Assembly (NCBI GenBank): GCA_022113835.1
Contig: JAILWY010000002.1
Coordinates: 10,208,501-10,272,500 of the forward strand
From: Atopsyche davidsoni
Taxonomy: Eukaryota; Arthropoda; Insecta; Trichoptera; Hydrobiosidae
Direction of reading: 5' to 3'
Length of the DNA: 64,000 nt
This document shows, piece after piece, positions 36,601 through 48,559 of the stretch (the first letter of the stretch is position 1; every line of letters starts with the position of its first letter). The translations under genes were made by a program, and so were the position numbers. Under the pieces are notes generated by a model that searched no databases, was not told the DNA's origin, and was given only the letters and a program-made list of their open reading frames with translations.

Positions 36601-36679
36601 AAAGGTACATTTATCATTATAATACAGCGGGGATAGTGTTGTGTAAATCAAGATTAAATTTAATGTTTATTTTGTAGTA

Positions 36680-37050
36680 GTAGCCGAGTCGGCGCCGGAT
36701 CGCCACTGATATCCGATATATAGTGAAGTTTTGATTTCGCGAAGAAGAGTCCACCGGGGCCGGGTGTCGAGCCGAGCGGGCAGAAGTTGTTATTTGTCGG
36801 GTTAGTCACCGCGGCCTGAGTCACCAGCCGCAGTCACCAGCGCGGCCTGACGTCATGCATCCTCCTCGGCAGCCGACGGCGCATTCTTGGCTCCGTCCTG
36901 GCGTCGGGCGGCCGAGGAGCTGCAGGCCCGGCCGGAAGCCTCCGCGGACTGCTCGGGCCTCGAGGGGACTCGGCGGCCGGCCCGAGCGGAGGCCACTTTT
37001 GTTCTATTATTGCCCTCTCAACTTTTGCAGGAAAATGAGACGCCGGGTAT
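36680..37050. other. GC/CpG-rich block
   Basis: CpG-dense sequence including 'gcctgacgtcatgcatcctc' (CRE-like TGACGTCA at about 36848). Frames on both strands up to 145 codons are unsupported. Confidence 0.45.
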
Positions 37051-37099
37051 GTGCGCGAAAACGCACTTATTTTTCTCAGAAAAATAAACATAGAAAAAA

Positions 37100-37600
37100 A
37101 TAATTGATAGTGCTTTGACAGCGTTTTCCTGCTGCGTTCACTATGGAACCAAATATAGATAATATTAATAAAAAAAAATTGACTATCAATATTATTCGTC
37201 CTACAAAGCGATAGGGAGAAAGAACTCGTTTGTAGTAAGTAGTCAATAGAAAAAAAATTGTTTTCCTTCATGTAAAATCCAAAACGTTTAATTACCGTAA
37301 AAAAAAGACATAGCCTGCAATGTTATTATATTTTAAAATATAATAGCTTTCATTTAAAAAATATATATATAAAATAAGTTTATATACGTGGACAAAGCAT
37401 TGATCCGCAGCCTTATATTTATAGATTTTAATTTAAGGTTTCACATACGGCTTGAAAATTATTTCGCCATCTTCTATTGTGGAAAATAAAACCATTTATT
37501 TACCTAGGCCATTGCCAAACGTCTAATCCCTTTCTAGTAATTTCGCTACGCGAACAAAGAGCGGAGATGTCGCAGAGAAAAATTTATCTCTCATTTTGAA
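37100..37600. other. AT-rich non-coding DNA
   Basis: Nothing recognisable beyond A/T runs and a short (TA)n near 37361. Confidence 0.5.
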
Positions 37601-37633
37601 AAGGCCGCCATGTCGGCTGCCAGCGGCTGTCCC

Positions 37634-37742
37634 GGCGCGGGCAGGGCTTGAGGGCGCGGGCAGGGCTTGAGGAGGGCGCGGGCAGGGCTTGGTGAGGGCG
37701 CGGGCAGGGCGCGGGCAGGGCTCGAGGGCGCGGGCAGGGCTG
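37634..37742 (+). repeat. Minisatellite, unit gcgcgggcagggctyga(gg)
   Basis: Six copies of 'gcgcgggcagggc' with variable TTGAGG/TTGGTGAGG spacers give an 11 to 23 bp period. It is flanked by similar words 'gccatgtcggctgcc' on the left and 'tgccatgtccggc' on the right. The 80-codon antisense frame (Ala/Pro repeats) is not supported as protein. Confidence 0.8.
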
Positions 37743-38074
37743 CCATGTCCGGCACGGAAGGGGAGGACGTGCGCCGCCGCTCTCGGGCGACCAGATTTAA
37801 ATAATTAAAATCTCGCTTAAAACGACATTGCATTTTTATTTTATTTCGCAGTATAAATTGTACTACGCTATTAACTATTGGGTTTTTTTTTCACTGATTT
37901 ACCGAAATTGAAATAATCAAATCGTAATAAAATATTTAACAAAATTTTCAGGGATAAGCATAATAAAATATGAGACCCTTGATAACTTGTACGCAACAAG
38001 GAAGGCAAGCAGAGCGTTTGGGCTTGCACGAAAGTATTGCTACAATTTAAAATGACTTTGTCCCCCAGTCTCTG

Positions 38075-38390
38075 GCAGCCCTGGCGCGGGCCCCGCGTAG
38101 GGGCTGCTCCCCCCGCCCCCGCGCCCCGCGCCCCCGCGGCCTCACCCTCCGGCGCCCCCGCCCCGGCCCCAGCGCGCAGGATCGTATTTAATTTTCAGAC
38201 TTGATATAGTATCTTTGATACTTTCGCTTTACGTTTACGAGGCACTTGTGGCTTCGGCACCGGCCCGTGTGCACACCGCCCCGACGCTCTGTTTCATCCG
38301 CTGCTTGCCGCGTCGTCAGCGAACTTCGGCGAACATGCGCCGCGCGGAGAGCGGTCGCAACGCACTCCGCGTCATTTCAAAAACACTACA
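38075..38390. other. GC-rich block with C-tract
   Basis: C-rich tract at about 38110-38172 (cccccgccccc type), then CpG-rich sequence to 38380 with an AT interval. Minus-strand quadruplex potential; no coding signal. Confidence 0.55.
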
Positions 38391-38509
38391 TAAAAACAAT
38401 TAAATTTATATATTCAACTATATATTGTATACATGTATATCTAAGATTTTTTTTTTTTTTAATAGTTGCTAGGCGTACCACAAAAAAAAAAAAAAACACC
38501 CACATCAAA

Positions 38510-38575
38510 ATAACACTAATGACTAATTGCCGACTAGGTTGCAAGTTGTGTCGCTGCGTGTGTAGCCGGCTTCCG
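38510..38575 (+). mobile_element. MITE right-end fragment
   Basis: GTGTCGCTGCGTGTGTAG at 38548-38565 is the best-preserved terminal repeat of the family, preceded by 'ggttgcaagtt' and followed by CCGGCTT. The left half is not visible, possibly replaced by the flanking T and A homopolymers (38450-38500). Confidence 0.6.
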
Positions 38576-38999
38576 AGCAATTCAATCAAACGTTAAAGCA
38601 CTCCGCCAGCAGTCTCGTTAGCGGCAAAACAAAAAAGGATATAAATATTAATCGGTTCACTTTTGATATGCGACCCGTATCGTTGCAATTCGGTGCCCAG
38701 CAACCACTGTGAAATGCAGAACGGTCTGCCCTGCGCTAGTCCAGGTTTATAGCCCGAGACTTGTTCCAGTCGGACGTCCATTTATTATGGGAAGATGGCC
38801 GCGGGTATTTACACTCTTTTGCATTCGATTGCTCGCAAAAAGCAGTAAAATTTATATAGGCACATGAATTTGCTGCTCCTTTACGACCGGGATAGAAATG
38901 CTGCGAGATTTGCACCACCGGGGAAGAGACCGCGCACCTTTATTTATATTATCGACTATACTGGGTGAACCCGAGCCTATTGCATTCAACATACAAACA

Positions 39000-41900
39000 T
39001 TTTACAATAATAAGCACCGTGACACATTTGTTTTAGAGTATTTGTTTAAATTGTAGGCACTGTGAACTAAATAGTTTAAAAAAATTAGTTCTATATTTTA
39101 TGATTGAACCTCATGTTTAAAAAATACGCGTAAGAATACTGCAATCACCATGTAGAGGCCCTGCATGCGATGCGCGCTGTGATATCAGCAATAGCGCGAG
39201 CCTGTTTGCATTAATATGCTAGTTAAAGTACAATTCTCATAGCTGAAAACCGCATAAGAGACCCTAGAATGTACGAAGCATTGGGGAGCATTCCAAGCTG
39301 CTGCTTGGAGTTCAGGAAAACAGAGATATCACAAGGCTCTCTTAGTGGAGAAGCGAAGTCAAGTGAGCCAAGTCACTCATGCCCCTCAAACTTGGAGCAA
39401 AACTTCCGCGACTATTTATACACAAAATAAACACATTTATATAAATAATTACGAAGAATGATTTTCCTTGATTAATACATAAGTGTCTTCTGTAGATTGG
39501 TTTAATTCAGTGATGGTGGAAGAGGCACAAGCGGTGCAGTTTGGTCAGATGCCACACGCGCTCTTCGTCTCCCTCTAGTCTCGAATAGTTGTATCGTGAA
39601 GAGTGGTGCAGAAATATGATTTTTACTATACCAGCACGAAGATTAGTGCTCAGTTTTCTTCTTTGGGAATACCCGACTGGGTAGAGGCTCAATGGATGAT
39701 GCCGGTTGATTTGTGAGAAGCAACGAAGGCGAATTATTTTTTCCGCGTTGCTCTAACCTGACTTGGATGAGGTCTGATGATTATCTAGATATCAAGTTCA
39801 AAAGAATTACATGGTGGACTTATCTTATTTGTGAACATAACCTAACTTTTGTCATAGGTGCAAACCAATATGCATTTTTAGTTTTTTAATAGTTGTGTAT
39901 AACCACTTGAAAATATACAAGTCCATATTACTCAGACTCGCCGTCGAAAATTAAAGTTTAAATAATCGAATATTCGACCTGGAGAACTTTCACAAAAAGC
40001 AAGCCTTCAAAAATTGCGGTTCGGATAAATGAATAATACATTATAACAAATTCTGTTGTGTTTGCTCATTCACAAGGTGCAGAGAATCAATGGCGTTCGG
40101 GCATAGCAATTTTTATTAAAGAAGCGCTCTCTACCAGCGACCCTCCAATTTTGCTATACAGGATCTTAATTGATGCCGAATTCGGTAAATTAGAATAAAG
40201 ATAGCCTTATTTGTTAGGTATATATTACACAAATACAACCTTCAAGGTATCAAGTATATTTACGTGGTAAGAATAACTTAGGCATTTACAATACTGTCGA
40301 TAATAATAACAACAACCGAGAGATTATTTTATAAAGTGGATGCGTGTTTTGGGCTATAGAGGCATATACAATTAGACAAACGTACTACATTATATTATTC
40401 TGTGTATTATAAATATAAAAAAAGAAACTCTATTGTCTGAGATACAAGCAGGAGAACAGAAATATGTTTGTATATATTGCTAATTCAAAGTTAACACAAT
40501 AAATGAATTGTACTGCAAAACACCCAAAAACAAGTTAAATCAAGAAGGACTCTCTCCAATTTGGAGCATTATAAAAACAAACATATTTAGTAAAAAAAAA
40601 AAAAAACTGCAAATTTTTAATACGCATCTAGTGATTTTTTTTATACACGTACAATATAGTTTCACTTGTTATTAAACGCGACAATATTAAATCACAGACA
40701 TGGCAGATTTTGGAATGACATGTCTTATGCTGTGGCGATTTGCTATTGGCCAAATAATAATGACCGACAAGCCGGCGACAATACTGCCAGCCCAAGCACT
40801 ATTGCATATGCCCGGTTGATAATGTGTGCGATTCCGTAATATTTAACAATATTTGACCAAGTAATCTAATTAAACGACGATGATGCACGACCTGCCTCGG
40901 TTTGCGCAAGCTGGTGTTGCAATCCGTTAAAAAGAACCAGATCAAATGGCTAGGCGATTACGATAATTTTTATTTGTGAGCGCTTTCGCATTTGCTGGGC
41001 TTCTTCAACCCCCGAAAGGCGAAGGCGTTCACATAAAATTTAAAAAAAAAAATCGCCTACTTATTTTGATATTTTTTGTTTATATACAGTGTATTTACAT
41101 ATTGAGCCAGTGTCGTGGATAAAACGTTAAAATTCGTTAAATCATCGGCAAAATATACTCGTATCAAACGAAAAATGTACGTAATCTACGATCTGCATCA
41201 GAATGACAAGTCAGGCACATCACAGTATCATCTTAAATAAAAGGGGGAAATGGGAACCACTTCTGGACCCTCACCATAACAATGTAGCCACTTGCTATAA
41301 CAGGCTACGAAAACCACGAAGGATAACTGGTTATTTTTTTATTCCGTTTCATAAAGCCATGAAATAAAAAAAAAAACAATGTATTTAATAAAGCAAACTT
41401 TACGTATACCTAGTTTAGCTATAATTATGGATTACACAGCTAGAATATGCTGAAATGGATAATATAATGTCTACTGGGGTGTCAGTACAGTCTTACAAAA
41501 GCAGTGTTTTGATTTGGTAATTTATATGAAGTTAACAATCAAACGTGACAAACTGCCATTATTAACAGCAAATGAAACATTTGGTTTAGCTTTTAATTGT
41601 CCTTTAGATAACGTCCTTGGGGTGACATAATATAATTTGATAATTATTTTTATTTTTTCCAAGATTTTTCTAACGGAACAAACGCTCCTAATACGCTGTG
41701 AAGGCTACGAATGTTTTCTTCCGAATAAACACTGTTACTTCTAAAAAGTAAACGTCGAATTGTCTCCTGTAGTACATTCGTAATATTGAGATGTTTATTG
41801 TAAAAAAAAAAAGTTTGATATCTTTCATTTACATTAAAGCTTCACTGCTATTGAATGGGCATGCATTTCTGCGAGCTGTAATTTTTTTGGTACATAAGTT

Positions 41901-42200
41901 TTATACTATTCCAGTATACCTATTGGGAATTTTGCAATGGTGACGGGGAATACCAGTTTGCGTGTAATACCTAACCAACCTACCGAGTCGCAACAGGAAA
42001 ATAATAATAATACGCGGAGGTACCGGGTATTCAGATGTTGGATAGTAAATATTGAAAAATCTTAATTTTTGTACCCCTACAATTAATCGATCGAAAGTGT
42101 TTATTGATTTTGCTTTTTTGTGTTTGTTATTTGAGGAGTATATACAGAACGCATATTGCTAATTGGGGAGGTATAATATTTAAGATTTAGATAGTCGTGC
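39000..42200. other. AT-rich, nearly featureless stretch
   Basis: This is the longest stretch without a recognisable feature. I saw no gene, RNA or classified repeat. Less AT-rich patches (39150-39400, 39500-39800, 40880-41040) hold nothing I can name. Homopolymer A/T runs are common. Confidence 0.5.
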
Positions 42201-43177
42201 ATTCGGGTATTTCAGGTCGCCTAGCGAGTCGGTTCCCGGAGAGCATGAGAGCATGGGCGATGAGCGATGAGCGGCCGCGCCGATAAGAGCCGCGCTCTGC
42301 TCCGGAGATAACTCGCGAGGCCGTCGCCGATCCGCCTCGTTCGACAGCCGAGGGAGGAGTGACTGTCGGCCGTCAGCGGTGCCGCAAAACGCGAGACATT
42401 CGCGAAAAAATAGAGCAAACTCGGGGAACGCCCCCGAATGCTTGTCGAGTTTCCATGGAAACGTTGAGGTTATACCTCGCAGTAGACCTTAACAAAAATA
42501 CATAGATCGCTGGAACATTAAACGAGCGCGGAGAAATAGCTAGCTGACTGGCAGGTTTCCAATCTCGCGCGGCGAGGAGCGGACGCGGCCCCGCAGCGCG
42601 CGCTCGCTCTCTCCCGCGGGCCGGAGCGGGCCCGAGCGGGACGGCGCCCGTCGCCCGCGGAGCGGACCGGCGGGTTTCCGACGGGCGCGCGGCCACTCGA
42701 GCGACGCGCGCCCTCGCTCTCCGTCGCGCGCGCGCCCGGCCCCGCGAGAGCGAGGGAGACGGCGCGGCGGCCGCGCGTCCTCGCTCGCCCCGGACGCGCG
42801 CAGACGCGGCGAACGCGAGCCGGCGCCTGCCCCCTCCGCTCCGATGTCGGGTCTTTTTTTGTCGCTGTGTGTTTGTATGTGCGCCATCGGAGATATATTT
42901 TTTTACCCACAGCAGGATGTTACGAATGCGAGGAGAGAGAACTTTTAAAATAATTTCTAATTTCTGGGGACGCTTGCGGGAAACCTGTACTAATTTTTAT
43001 AACATAACGTTATCAAAAAAAAAAAAAAATATTCAGCACCGATCGATGCGCCCTTTTCGGTGTTATATAATTCCAAATACAATTTTGAGACGGTTCGAGT
43101 CGCTCGGCCCGCGGCGCGGTCGGTCCGCGAGAGAGACGCGATATTTTCTATTTATAATTGGAGTCGGTCGGTTTGTA

Positions 43178-43202
43178 GGACGTGACGCCCGTACAACGCC
43201 AC
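43178..43202 (+). repeat. 25 bp motif shared with 57815-57839
   Basis: The segment ending CGTACAACGCCAC matches the reverse complement of 57815-57839 with about two differences. Both copies lie in CpG-rich blocks and both follow a GAGTCGG word. It could be a repeated regulatory element or part of an unrecognised repeat. Confidence 0.5.
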
Positions 43203-43424
43203 CGCGGCCGGCCGCCCAGCTGCGCCCGGCGCGGCCCGCCGGCCCGGCTGCGATATTCCGACGTCGCTGAATAAACGTTTCTATGGAAAAATAGAAGTCG
43301 CCGGCGGCGCGGGGGGAGGGGCGCGGGGAGAGGGGCGCGGAGGGAGGGGGGGGGGAAGGAGAAACCCGCTAGAATTTAAAACTCGCCAGCAATAGAAGAA
43401 AACAAAACATGTGCGACGCGACCG

Positions 43425-43490
43425 GCCGCCCGCCAATCACGCGGCGGGACGTTTGACAGATCTCGCGGAAACGAAGGCGGGAAACGATCG
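43425..43490. promoter_or_regulatory. CCAAT box and E2F-like site
   Basis: CCAATCAC at 43433-43440 is followed by GC-rich DNA and GGCGGGAAA at 43476-43484, an E2F-type site. The arrangement resembles the module at 16755-16885. No TATA box is seen. Confidence 0.35.
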
Positions 43491-43619
43491 TTCGAAATTC
43501 GATTTTGTTTATAGCGGACATCCGCCGCAAACAAAAATAACGCACTTCTCTTTTTTCACGGGATTAGTGCTAATCGATCAGAATGAGGGCTCGATTCACG
43601 GATTGATAAATGGGTGTTA

Positions 43620-44340
43620 ATAAACAAGATTTATGCAATATAACAAAAAGACACTCAAAACTTACAACAAAAAAACGTTATGTACATAGCAAATAAATCA
43701 ACTTTATCTGCACTCGAACGTGTTTATCCTTGTATTGGGTTAATATGCTTTGGAATACAAAAGCAATAAAAATATGTATATTTTAGAATGACGAATGATT
43801 ATAAAATTTTCTATTTTACAACTATGACAACGCGAATATCGAGGCTACGAAATACAATAAAACAATAAATAATAATATCATTTATACTACCGTGTTACCA
43901 AGCGGTCAAACAATACTGTCAATGATGGGTCTCGAGTTTTAACAAATGTAAATATCGCAAAATATTTAATACACTATGAGTATTCAATACAATATATTGT
44001 GGAAGAGTAGATGTGAAGATTCGTTCGATTGATCCAAACGTAAACTGAAAATAAATCAGAATCAAGTGACACCCGTAATGTTACCTGACAGTCGAGTTAT
44101 AATAAACCATAACCCTCAAAAAATATCAGAAATACGCTCACAAGGCCCGACTACCGAATCCGGAGGCGCCGGCTTCGCGTATTTTCTAACACAAAAAGAG
44201 AGTCTAAATATAATATTCTCGCGAAACGAGGAAGGACAATGCTCGCACAAGCACTCACCTGTATATCACCCCACATTTTTAACAGCAATCACCATGGAGA
44301 AACATCGCTTCGAAACGAAAGCATGATAGAACCACAATTG
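43620..44340. other. AT-rich non-coding DNA
   Basis: AT-rich to about 44040, then mixed. A minus-strand 'ctgtgtcag' to 'aggtgagtgc' (donor-like GTGAGT at about 44250-44260) is noted, but no exon can be supported. Confidence 0.4.
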
Positions 44341-44359
44341 ACACTCGCGAACTGTCAAA

Positions 44360-45740
44360 TTTAGCACAAACTCCCGAGCGACGTACACCCTCCCGCTGAC
44401 ACAGCTGACGCCATACTGAAGCGCGGCCCGCTCCGAGCGCCCGCGGACATACGCCCTTCTCGCGCCGGGCGGCCCGTCGGCTCGGGACCGGTCCGCTCGG
44501 GCGTCTCCGCCGCCGCTCGGCTCCCCGAAGTTTCGATAGCAATTCTCTCGTGCCCACCTGCGTCGGGTGAAAATCAGCCCCGGTCGGAATATATCGTTCG
44601 CCATAACGCCGGGCGAAAACGCAGCCCGCCTCGGGAACGACGATGCCTCGGCGAATGCGAATACAATATTATCATTGCGAATTCGTTCGCGACGGGAGAC
44701 GTCCGTCCGAGGCTCGCGGCGCACGCCGAGACTGCAGTGCGTCCTTATCTCGGAGATAACCTGCGGTCACAGTTTGAAAAAACGCGCCGCTCCTCCGGCG
44801 CTTCTGCCACATCTGCGCACTGGGCACGCCAGTATTGCAGATAACGCCGAGGGAAATTTGAAACGAATCAAACCGCCCGCGGACCTCCCCGCGCGCCGAA
44901 ACAAACGCGAGGCTCTCGGACGACCGCGATCCGCTCGCGACGCCCGGCGAGCTCGCCATCGCGCTGCGACTCCGGAGTGCCGGTTCGACGTTGCGTTTTG
45001 CGGGAATATCTTTTTCGCCGGTCGCAATAGTCTCGCGATTGTGTTTTCCCGCGAGCGAGGGCGGCCGCGAGCGTCGAGCCGGAGGAATCCGCGCCACGGC
45101 CGCGCGCTCCGGGAAGGCTCGCGGCCTGACGTCACGCCGAGCGCGCGGCGGCAAATTCAAACGCGCCGCTCCAATCGATAACAAAGCGGCGTTCCAATTT
45201 CGAACGACTGCGATTCCAATTCTCTTTCAAAAATGAGAATCGCATTCAAAAACAGAACTGCACGTTATTATTAAAAAACTACATATATATTTTTTTTTGT
45301 AAAACTATTGCGGCTCGGCGCTCTCGCATCCGGCCGTATTATCTATCAAAAACGCTGTATTTTTCTGCTTTTATCTGACCGGAGTATTGTGCAACACGCT
45401 GCAAGGTCTTATTTTTTCTGAGCATAAATTCACCGACGCACACCGGCGGCCGGCGAGCGCGGAATGAAAATACAAAAATACCCGCCGCCGGACGCGAGAT
45501 AAACCGACGAGAGTTGCAATAACAATAATTATATTTTTCATTCGCGATTAGTTTTGTTTTGACAGCGGCCGGCAGATAGCGGCGCGCGTCGGGGAAGTGT
45601 CATTCGAGACGTATTGGAACGCCGGCGTCGGATTCGTTTTCATTTTTGAGGTTTCGATCGCGCGTCCGTCGCTCGAGGAAAGTTTCCTGAAAAAAACTCC
45701 GGGAGCTCGTTGCGAAGTTTTCGAACGAGACTCGCTCGAC
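44360..45740. other. CpG-rich island region
   Basis: CpG-dense sequence over 44360-45190 and 45420-45740, including CRE-like TGACGTCA (45128-45135) and CTTATC (44744-44749). Frames of 122-204 codons lie on both strands of the same DNA, so at most one could be real. None shows domain-like sequence. Confidence 0.5.
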
Positions 45741-45779
45741 TTCGTTCGATTGTCGTGCGGAAAAATGTAACACTTGTGC

Positions 45780-46235
45780 ATGTTATTCTCAACCTATGAG
45801 TCTATGCGCTTATGCAAAAATAGTATATAATTTTATTAATAACTCGGGTAAATGTTTTATTGAAGACGTTTACTATTAACACAAAATTAATAACAATAAA
45901 TATACTTATCGGTTTGTTGTTTCATAATATACATTTCATCGAATATACAGAAATAAATTCTTAGATTCTTTTTTGGCAGTAAAATATTGAAAAGTATATA
46001 GTACACAAAGGTATACGTATTTTACAAAGAGTCTAATTTTTAAGAAAAGTCATGTAATTTCCCCGGAATAAAGGGTAATAAAAGTAGTTGTAAAATCTAA
46101 ATAAATATATATAATACATAAATAATTTATGAAAACATATATTTATGTTGTAATTTTTATCAATCGGGGTAAATTATCACCTGCTGGGTTTTTTTCGGTA
46201 GGGAGCAATATATATATTCATTGTAAAGTTTTATA
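45780..46235. other. AT-rich non-coding DNA
   Basis: AT-rich spacer between two CpG islands. Nothing recognised. Confidence 0.55.
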
Positions 46236-46239
46236 TTAT

Positions 46240-47870
46240 AATTGTATTTAATTGAAGTCGAGCCGCGCGGCGGCGGCGAGTATTGTCGCATGCGCGCGCC
46301 TCGCGGCATCGCCGGCAGAATTGATGCTTCAATCAGAGAACTCGTCTCCAATAAGAACCACACTCGGGTCTCCGTCATAGTCATAATGACACATCGGTTC
46401 TTCCTTCCAATGCGTCAAACCCTCAGAGTCGATTCAATTGATAGATTACCAAATACGCTGCCGAAGGTAACGTCAGGTTGCGGGAACGTTTTTGTTTTTG
46501 GAATTGAAATCTGATAAATCATTAATCGATACTCGATATAGATACATATCGGATTATTTTAAAAGGGAATACGGAAATAATTGTATTATTTGGTACGATA
46601 AAATATATTCGACCGGAGCGAGCTCGCGCGCGAGACCCGACGTCACATTTCAGAGAAAAAGGGGGAGAGCCGAGGCAGAGGCGGAGGGCGGAGGGCGGGC
46701 ATGGCGGGCATGGCGGCACCCGCGACACCCGCGACACCCGCGGCGGCAACCCCGGGGGTGCGGGCTCCCCACTCGGCCCGCGGTTCTGCTCTGTCTCGAC
46801 TCGCGGAAAGCTCGCGAGGAATAATTGCGAGTGTCAAATGTTATCGGCGCCGCGATAGCGAAGATGCCGGCTCGGAGCGCGGCGGGGCGGGGCGGGGCGG
46901 GGCGGGGCGGGGCGGGGCGGCGCGGGGCAGGGGCGGGGGGGGCGCGGGGCGTCCTTCGCCGCAGCCCCCCGGGCCCCTGCCGGCGGCGCCGCGCACTGCC
47001 GGCTTGTCAATAGCTCGGTGTGGCCAGCCTGCTAAATTCTGCCGCGCCGCAACCGACGCCTGAAAACACTATCGAATAGCGAGCGGCATCAATAATCCAC
47101 GGGAACGCGTTAAAAACTTGCTAATTCAACGAATTTCCAGTATTCTGTCTATCGCATATTATCGTTGTCTGCGTCGAGGGGGCTCCTGCGCGCGCGCGCC
47201 GCGGGCGAGGGGCGGAATCGCATCACCGCGACATTCAAAGATTCTCCAATTATTTTATCATCGAGTATGCAAAGATTCCTCCACGAGCCTGGATTTGATA
47301 TGTTTTAATAAGGAGCGTGCGTTCACTGCAGTAGTGTCGCCTTTGGCACGACTTGCAGCCCTCCGGCTAATTTCGTAGATGACAACGGCTATCGACCGAG
47401 TTGGTGTGCTTTTTCGAGACCGGCGCCGTGTGGCGGGCGGCGAAACGGAATAATCGAGAGAACTCGAGACGTTCCCCAATCGGGACGAGCTCGTTTTGAT
47501 CGGCCAGTATTCCTCGCGTGCAGACGAAGGATCGTCTATCGTGTATCGAGTCGTCCCCGAGTCGGCGTGGCGGAGAGCTCCGACTGCGCAGTCGGCGCTC
47601 GCGCATACGTGTACCTCTTAATAAAATCCGATTCTCCGCTTCGACGCTTCGCCATGGCGAAAACTGAATTTTCATCCGGTGGAGTTGCGGTGCTCGGGAG
47701 TATCGGGTCGCGTTCGGGTGTCAATATTCCTCCCGAGTTTCTAAATTTAGGAGTCGGGCGCTCGATAAAACTGGGCGGCCTTTCGGCGCGCTCTGCGAGA
47801 ACTCCGCAGTTTCGCTCCTCGCTGGAGACGAAATCGCGACAATAAACGCGCGGAAGAAAAAACCTGTCGC
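46240..47870. other. CpG-rich island region with (GGGGC)n
   Basis: The sequence is CpG-dense, with an AT-rich interval at 46440-46600. A pentamer array (GGGGC, about eight units) spans 46881-46920 and continues as G-rich DNA to 46960. Short repeats 'gggcatggcgggcatggcgg' and 'gacacccgc' lie at 46695-46745. The right part (47160-47870) is rich in TCGAG/CGAGA words. No frame is supported. Confidence 0.6.
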
Positions 47871-48411
47871 ATGTGCGTTTTAACCGTGACAGCCCGGCTC
47901 AATTTGCAATACTCCAGCAACAAATATGAATAGAACAGTTTATGTAATCTCATAGCCATTGGGCTATTAGTACTGGTTGTTTACTTGAAGCCTACTCGCG
48001 ATGTTATTTCATTACATTTGTTATTCAAGTATATTTTGCATTTAATTTGCACGAAGTCTATCAGCAACTCCGCTATATAACCCCGAACTCTCGACAGAAG
48101 CTCGAGCGTTTGAAACGATTGCGGCTGTGTTCTGGTTTAAAGGAAAAATTAGACATACTTTTATTTTTAAATTTTTGTGCACAATCGACACTCCCGTTTA
48201 TAATTTTTTTAAGTCAGCGTATCGATGAACACAATTCACGGGTAATTTTTTTTTATACGTTTCGTGTTCGTGTACTGTGGGCTAGCATCGCTATCTCCAA
48301 AAGAGAAAGTGCAATTCTATATTGTGGAGTCTCTCCGCTGGTACGAAGTCGGTATTCATTTAACAGCGTATCAATGCGCGCAAATCAACAATGAAAGAAA
48401 TCGTGTCACGA

Positions 48412-48536
48412 GTGGGGTTCGAGCCCACGATTTTTAATATGCCGTGGCTCTAAACCCAACAGGAAAAAAATTACTTCGGTTATTGGGGTTCGAGTCCTTG
48501 CTTTTTAGATTAACCCGAGGTCGGGTTCGAATCCGG
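48412..48536 (+). repeat. Three tRNA-type B-boxes in 120 bp
   Basis: GGTTCGAGCCC (48416-48426), GGTTCGAGTCC (48487-48497) and GGTTCGAATCC (48524-48534) all fit the RNA polymerase III B-box / T-loop consensus. No A-box or cloverleaf is evident upstream. This may be a degraded tandem of tRNA-derived repeats. Confidence 0.5.
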
Positions 48537-48559
48537 GTGATGCAATATATTTTTTAAAC

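Larger units (their letters stand above)
42210..43490. other. CpG-rich island region
   Basis: Very CpG-dense at 42210-42400, 42540-42850, 43080-43270 and 43290-43500. It carries GATAAG (42282-42287), a G-rich purine segment (43305-43360) and CCAAT/E2F-like sites near its right edge. The 115-130 codon frames are Arg/Ala-rich artefacts of composition. It may be a promoter with a non-coding first exon (inference). Confidence 0.5.

Noticed and set aside
44250..44265. Minus-strand splice-donor-like GTGAGTGC
   Set aside because: Donor-like words are common. No matching exon, branch point or acceptor could be supported.
44266..45236. Frames of 81-204 codons on both strands
   Set aside because: Sense and antisense are both open because of CpG richness. 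None has domain-like sequence or a convincing start.
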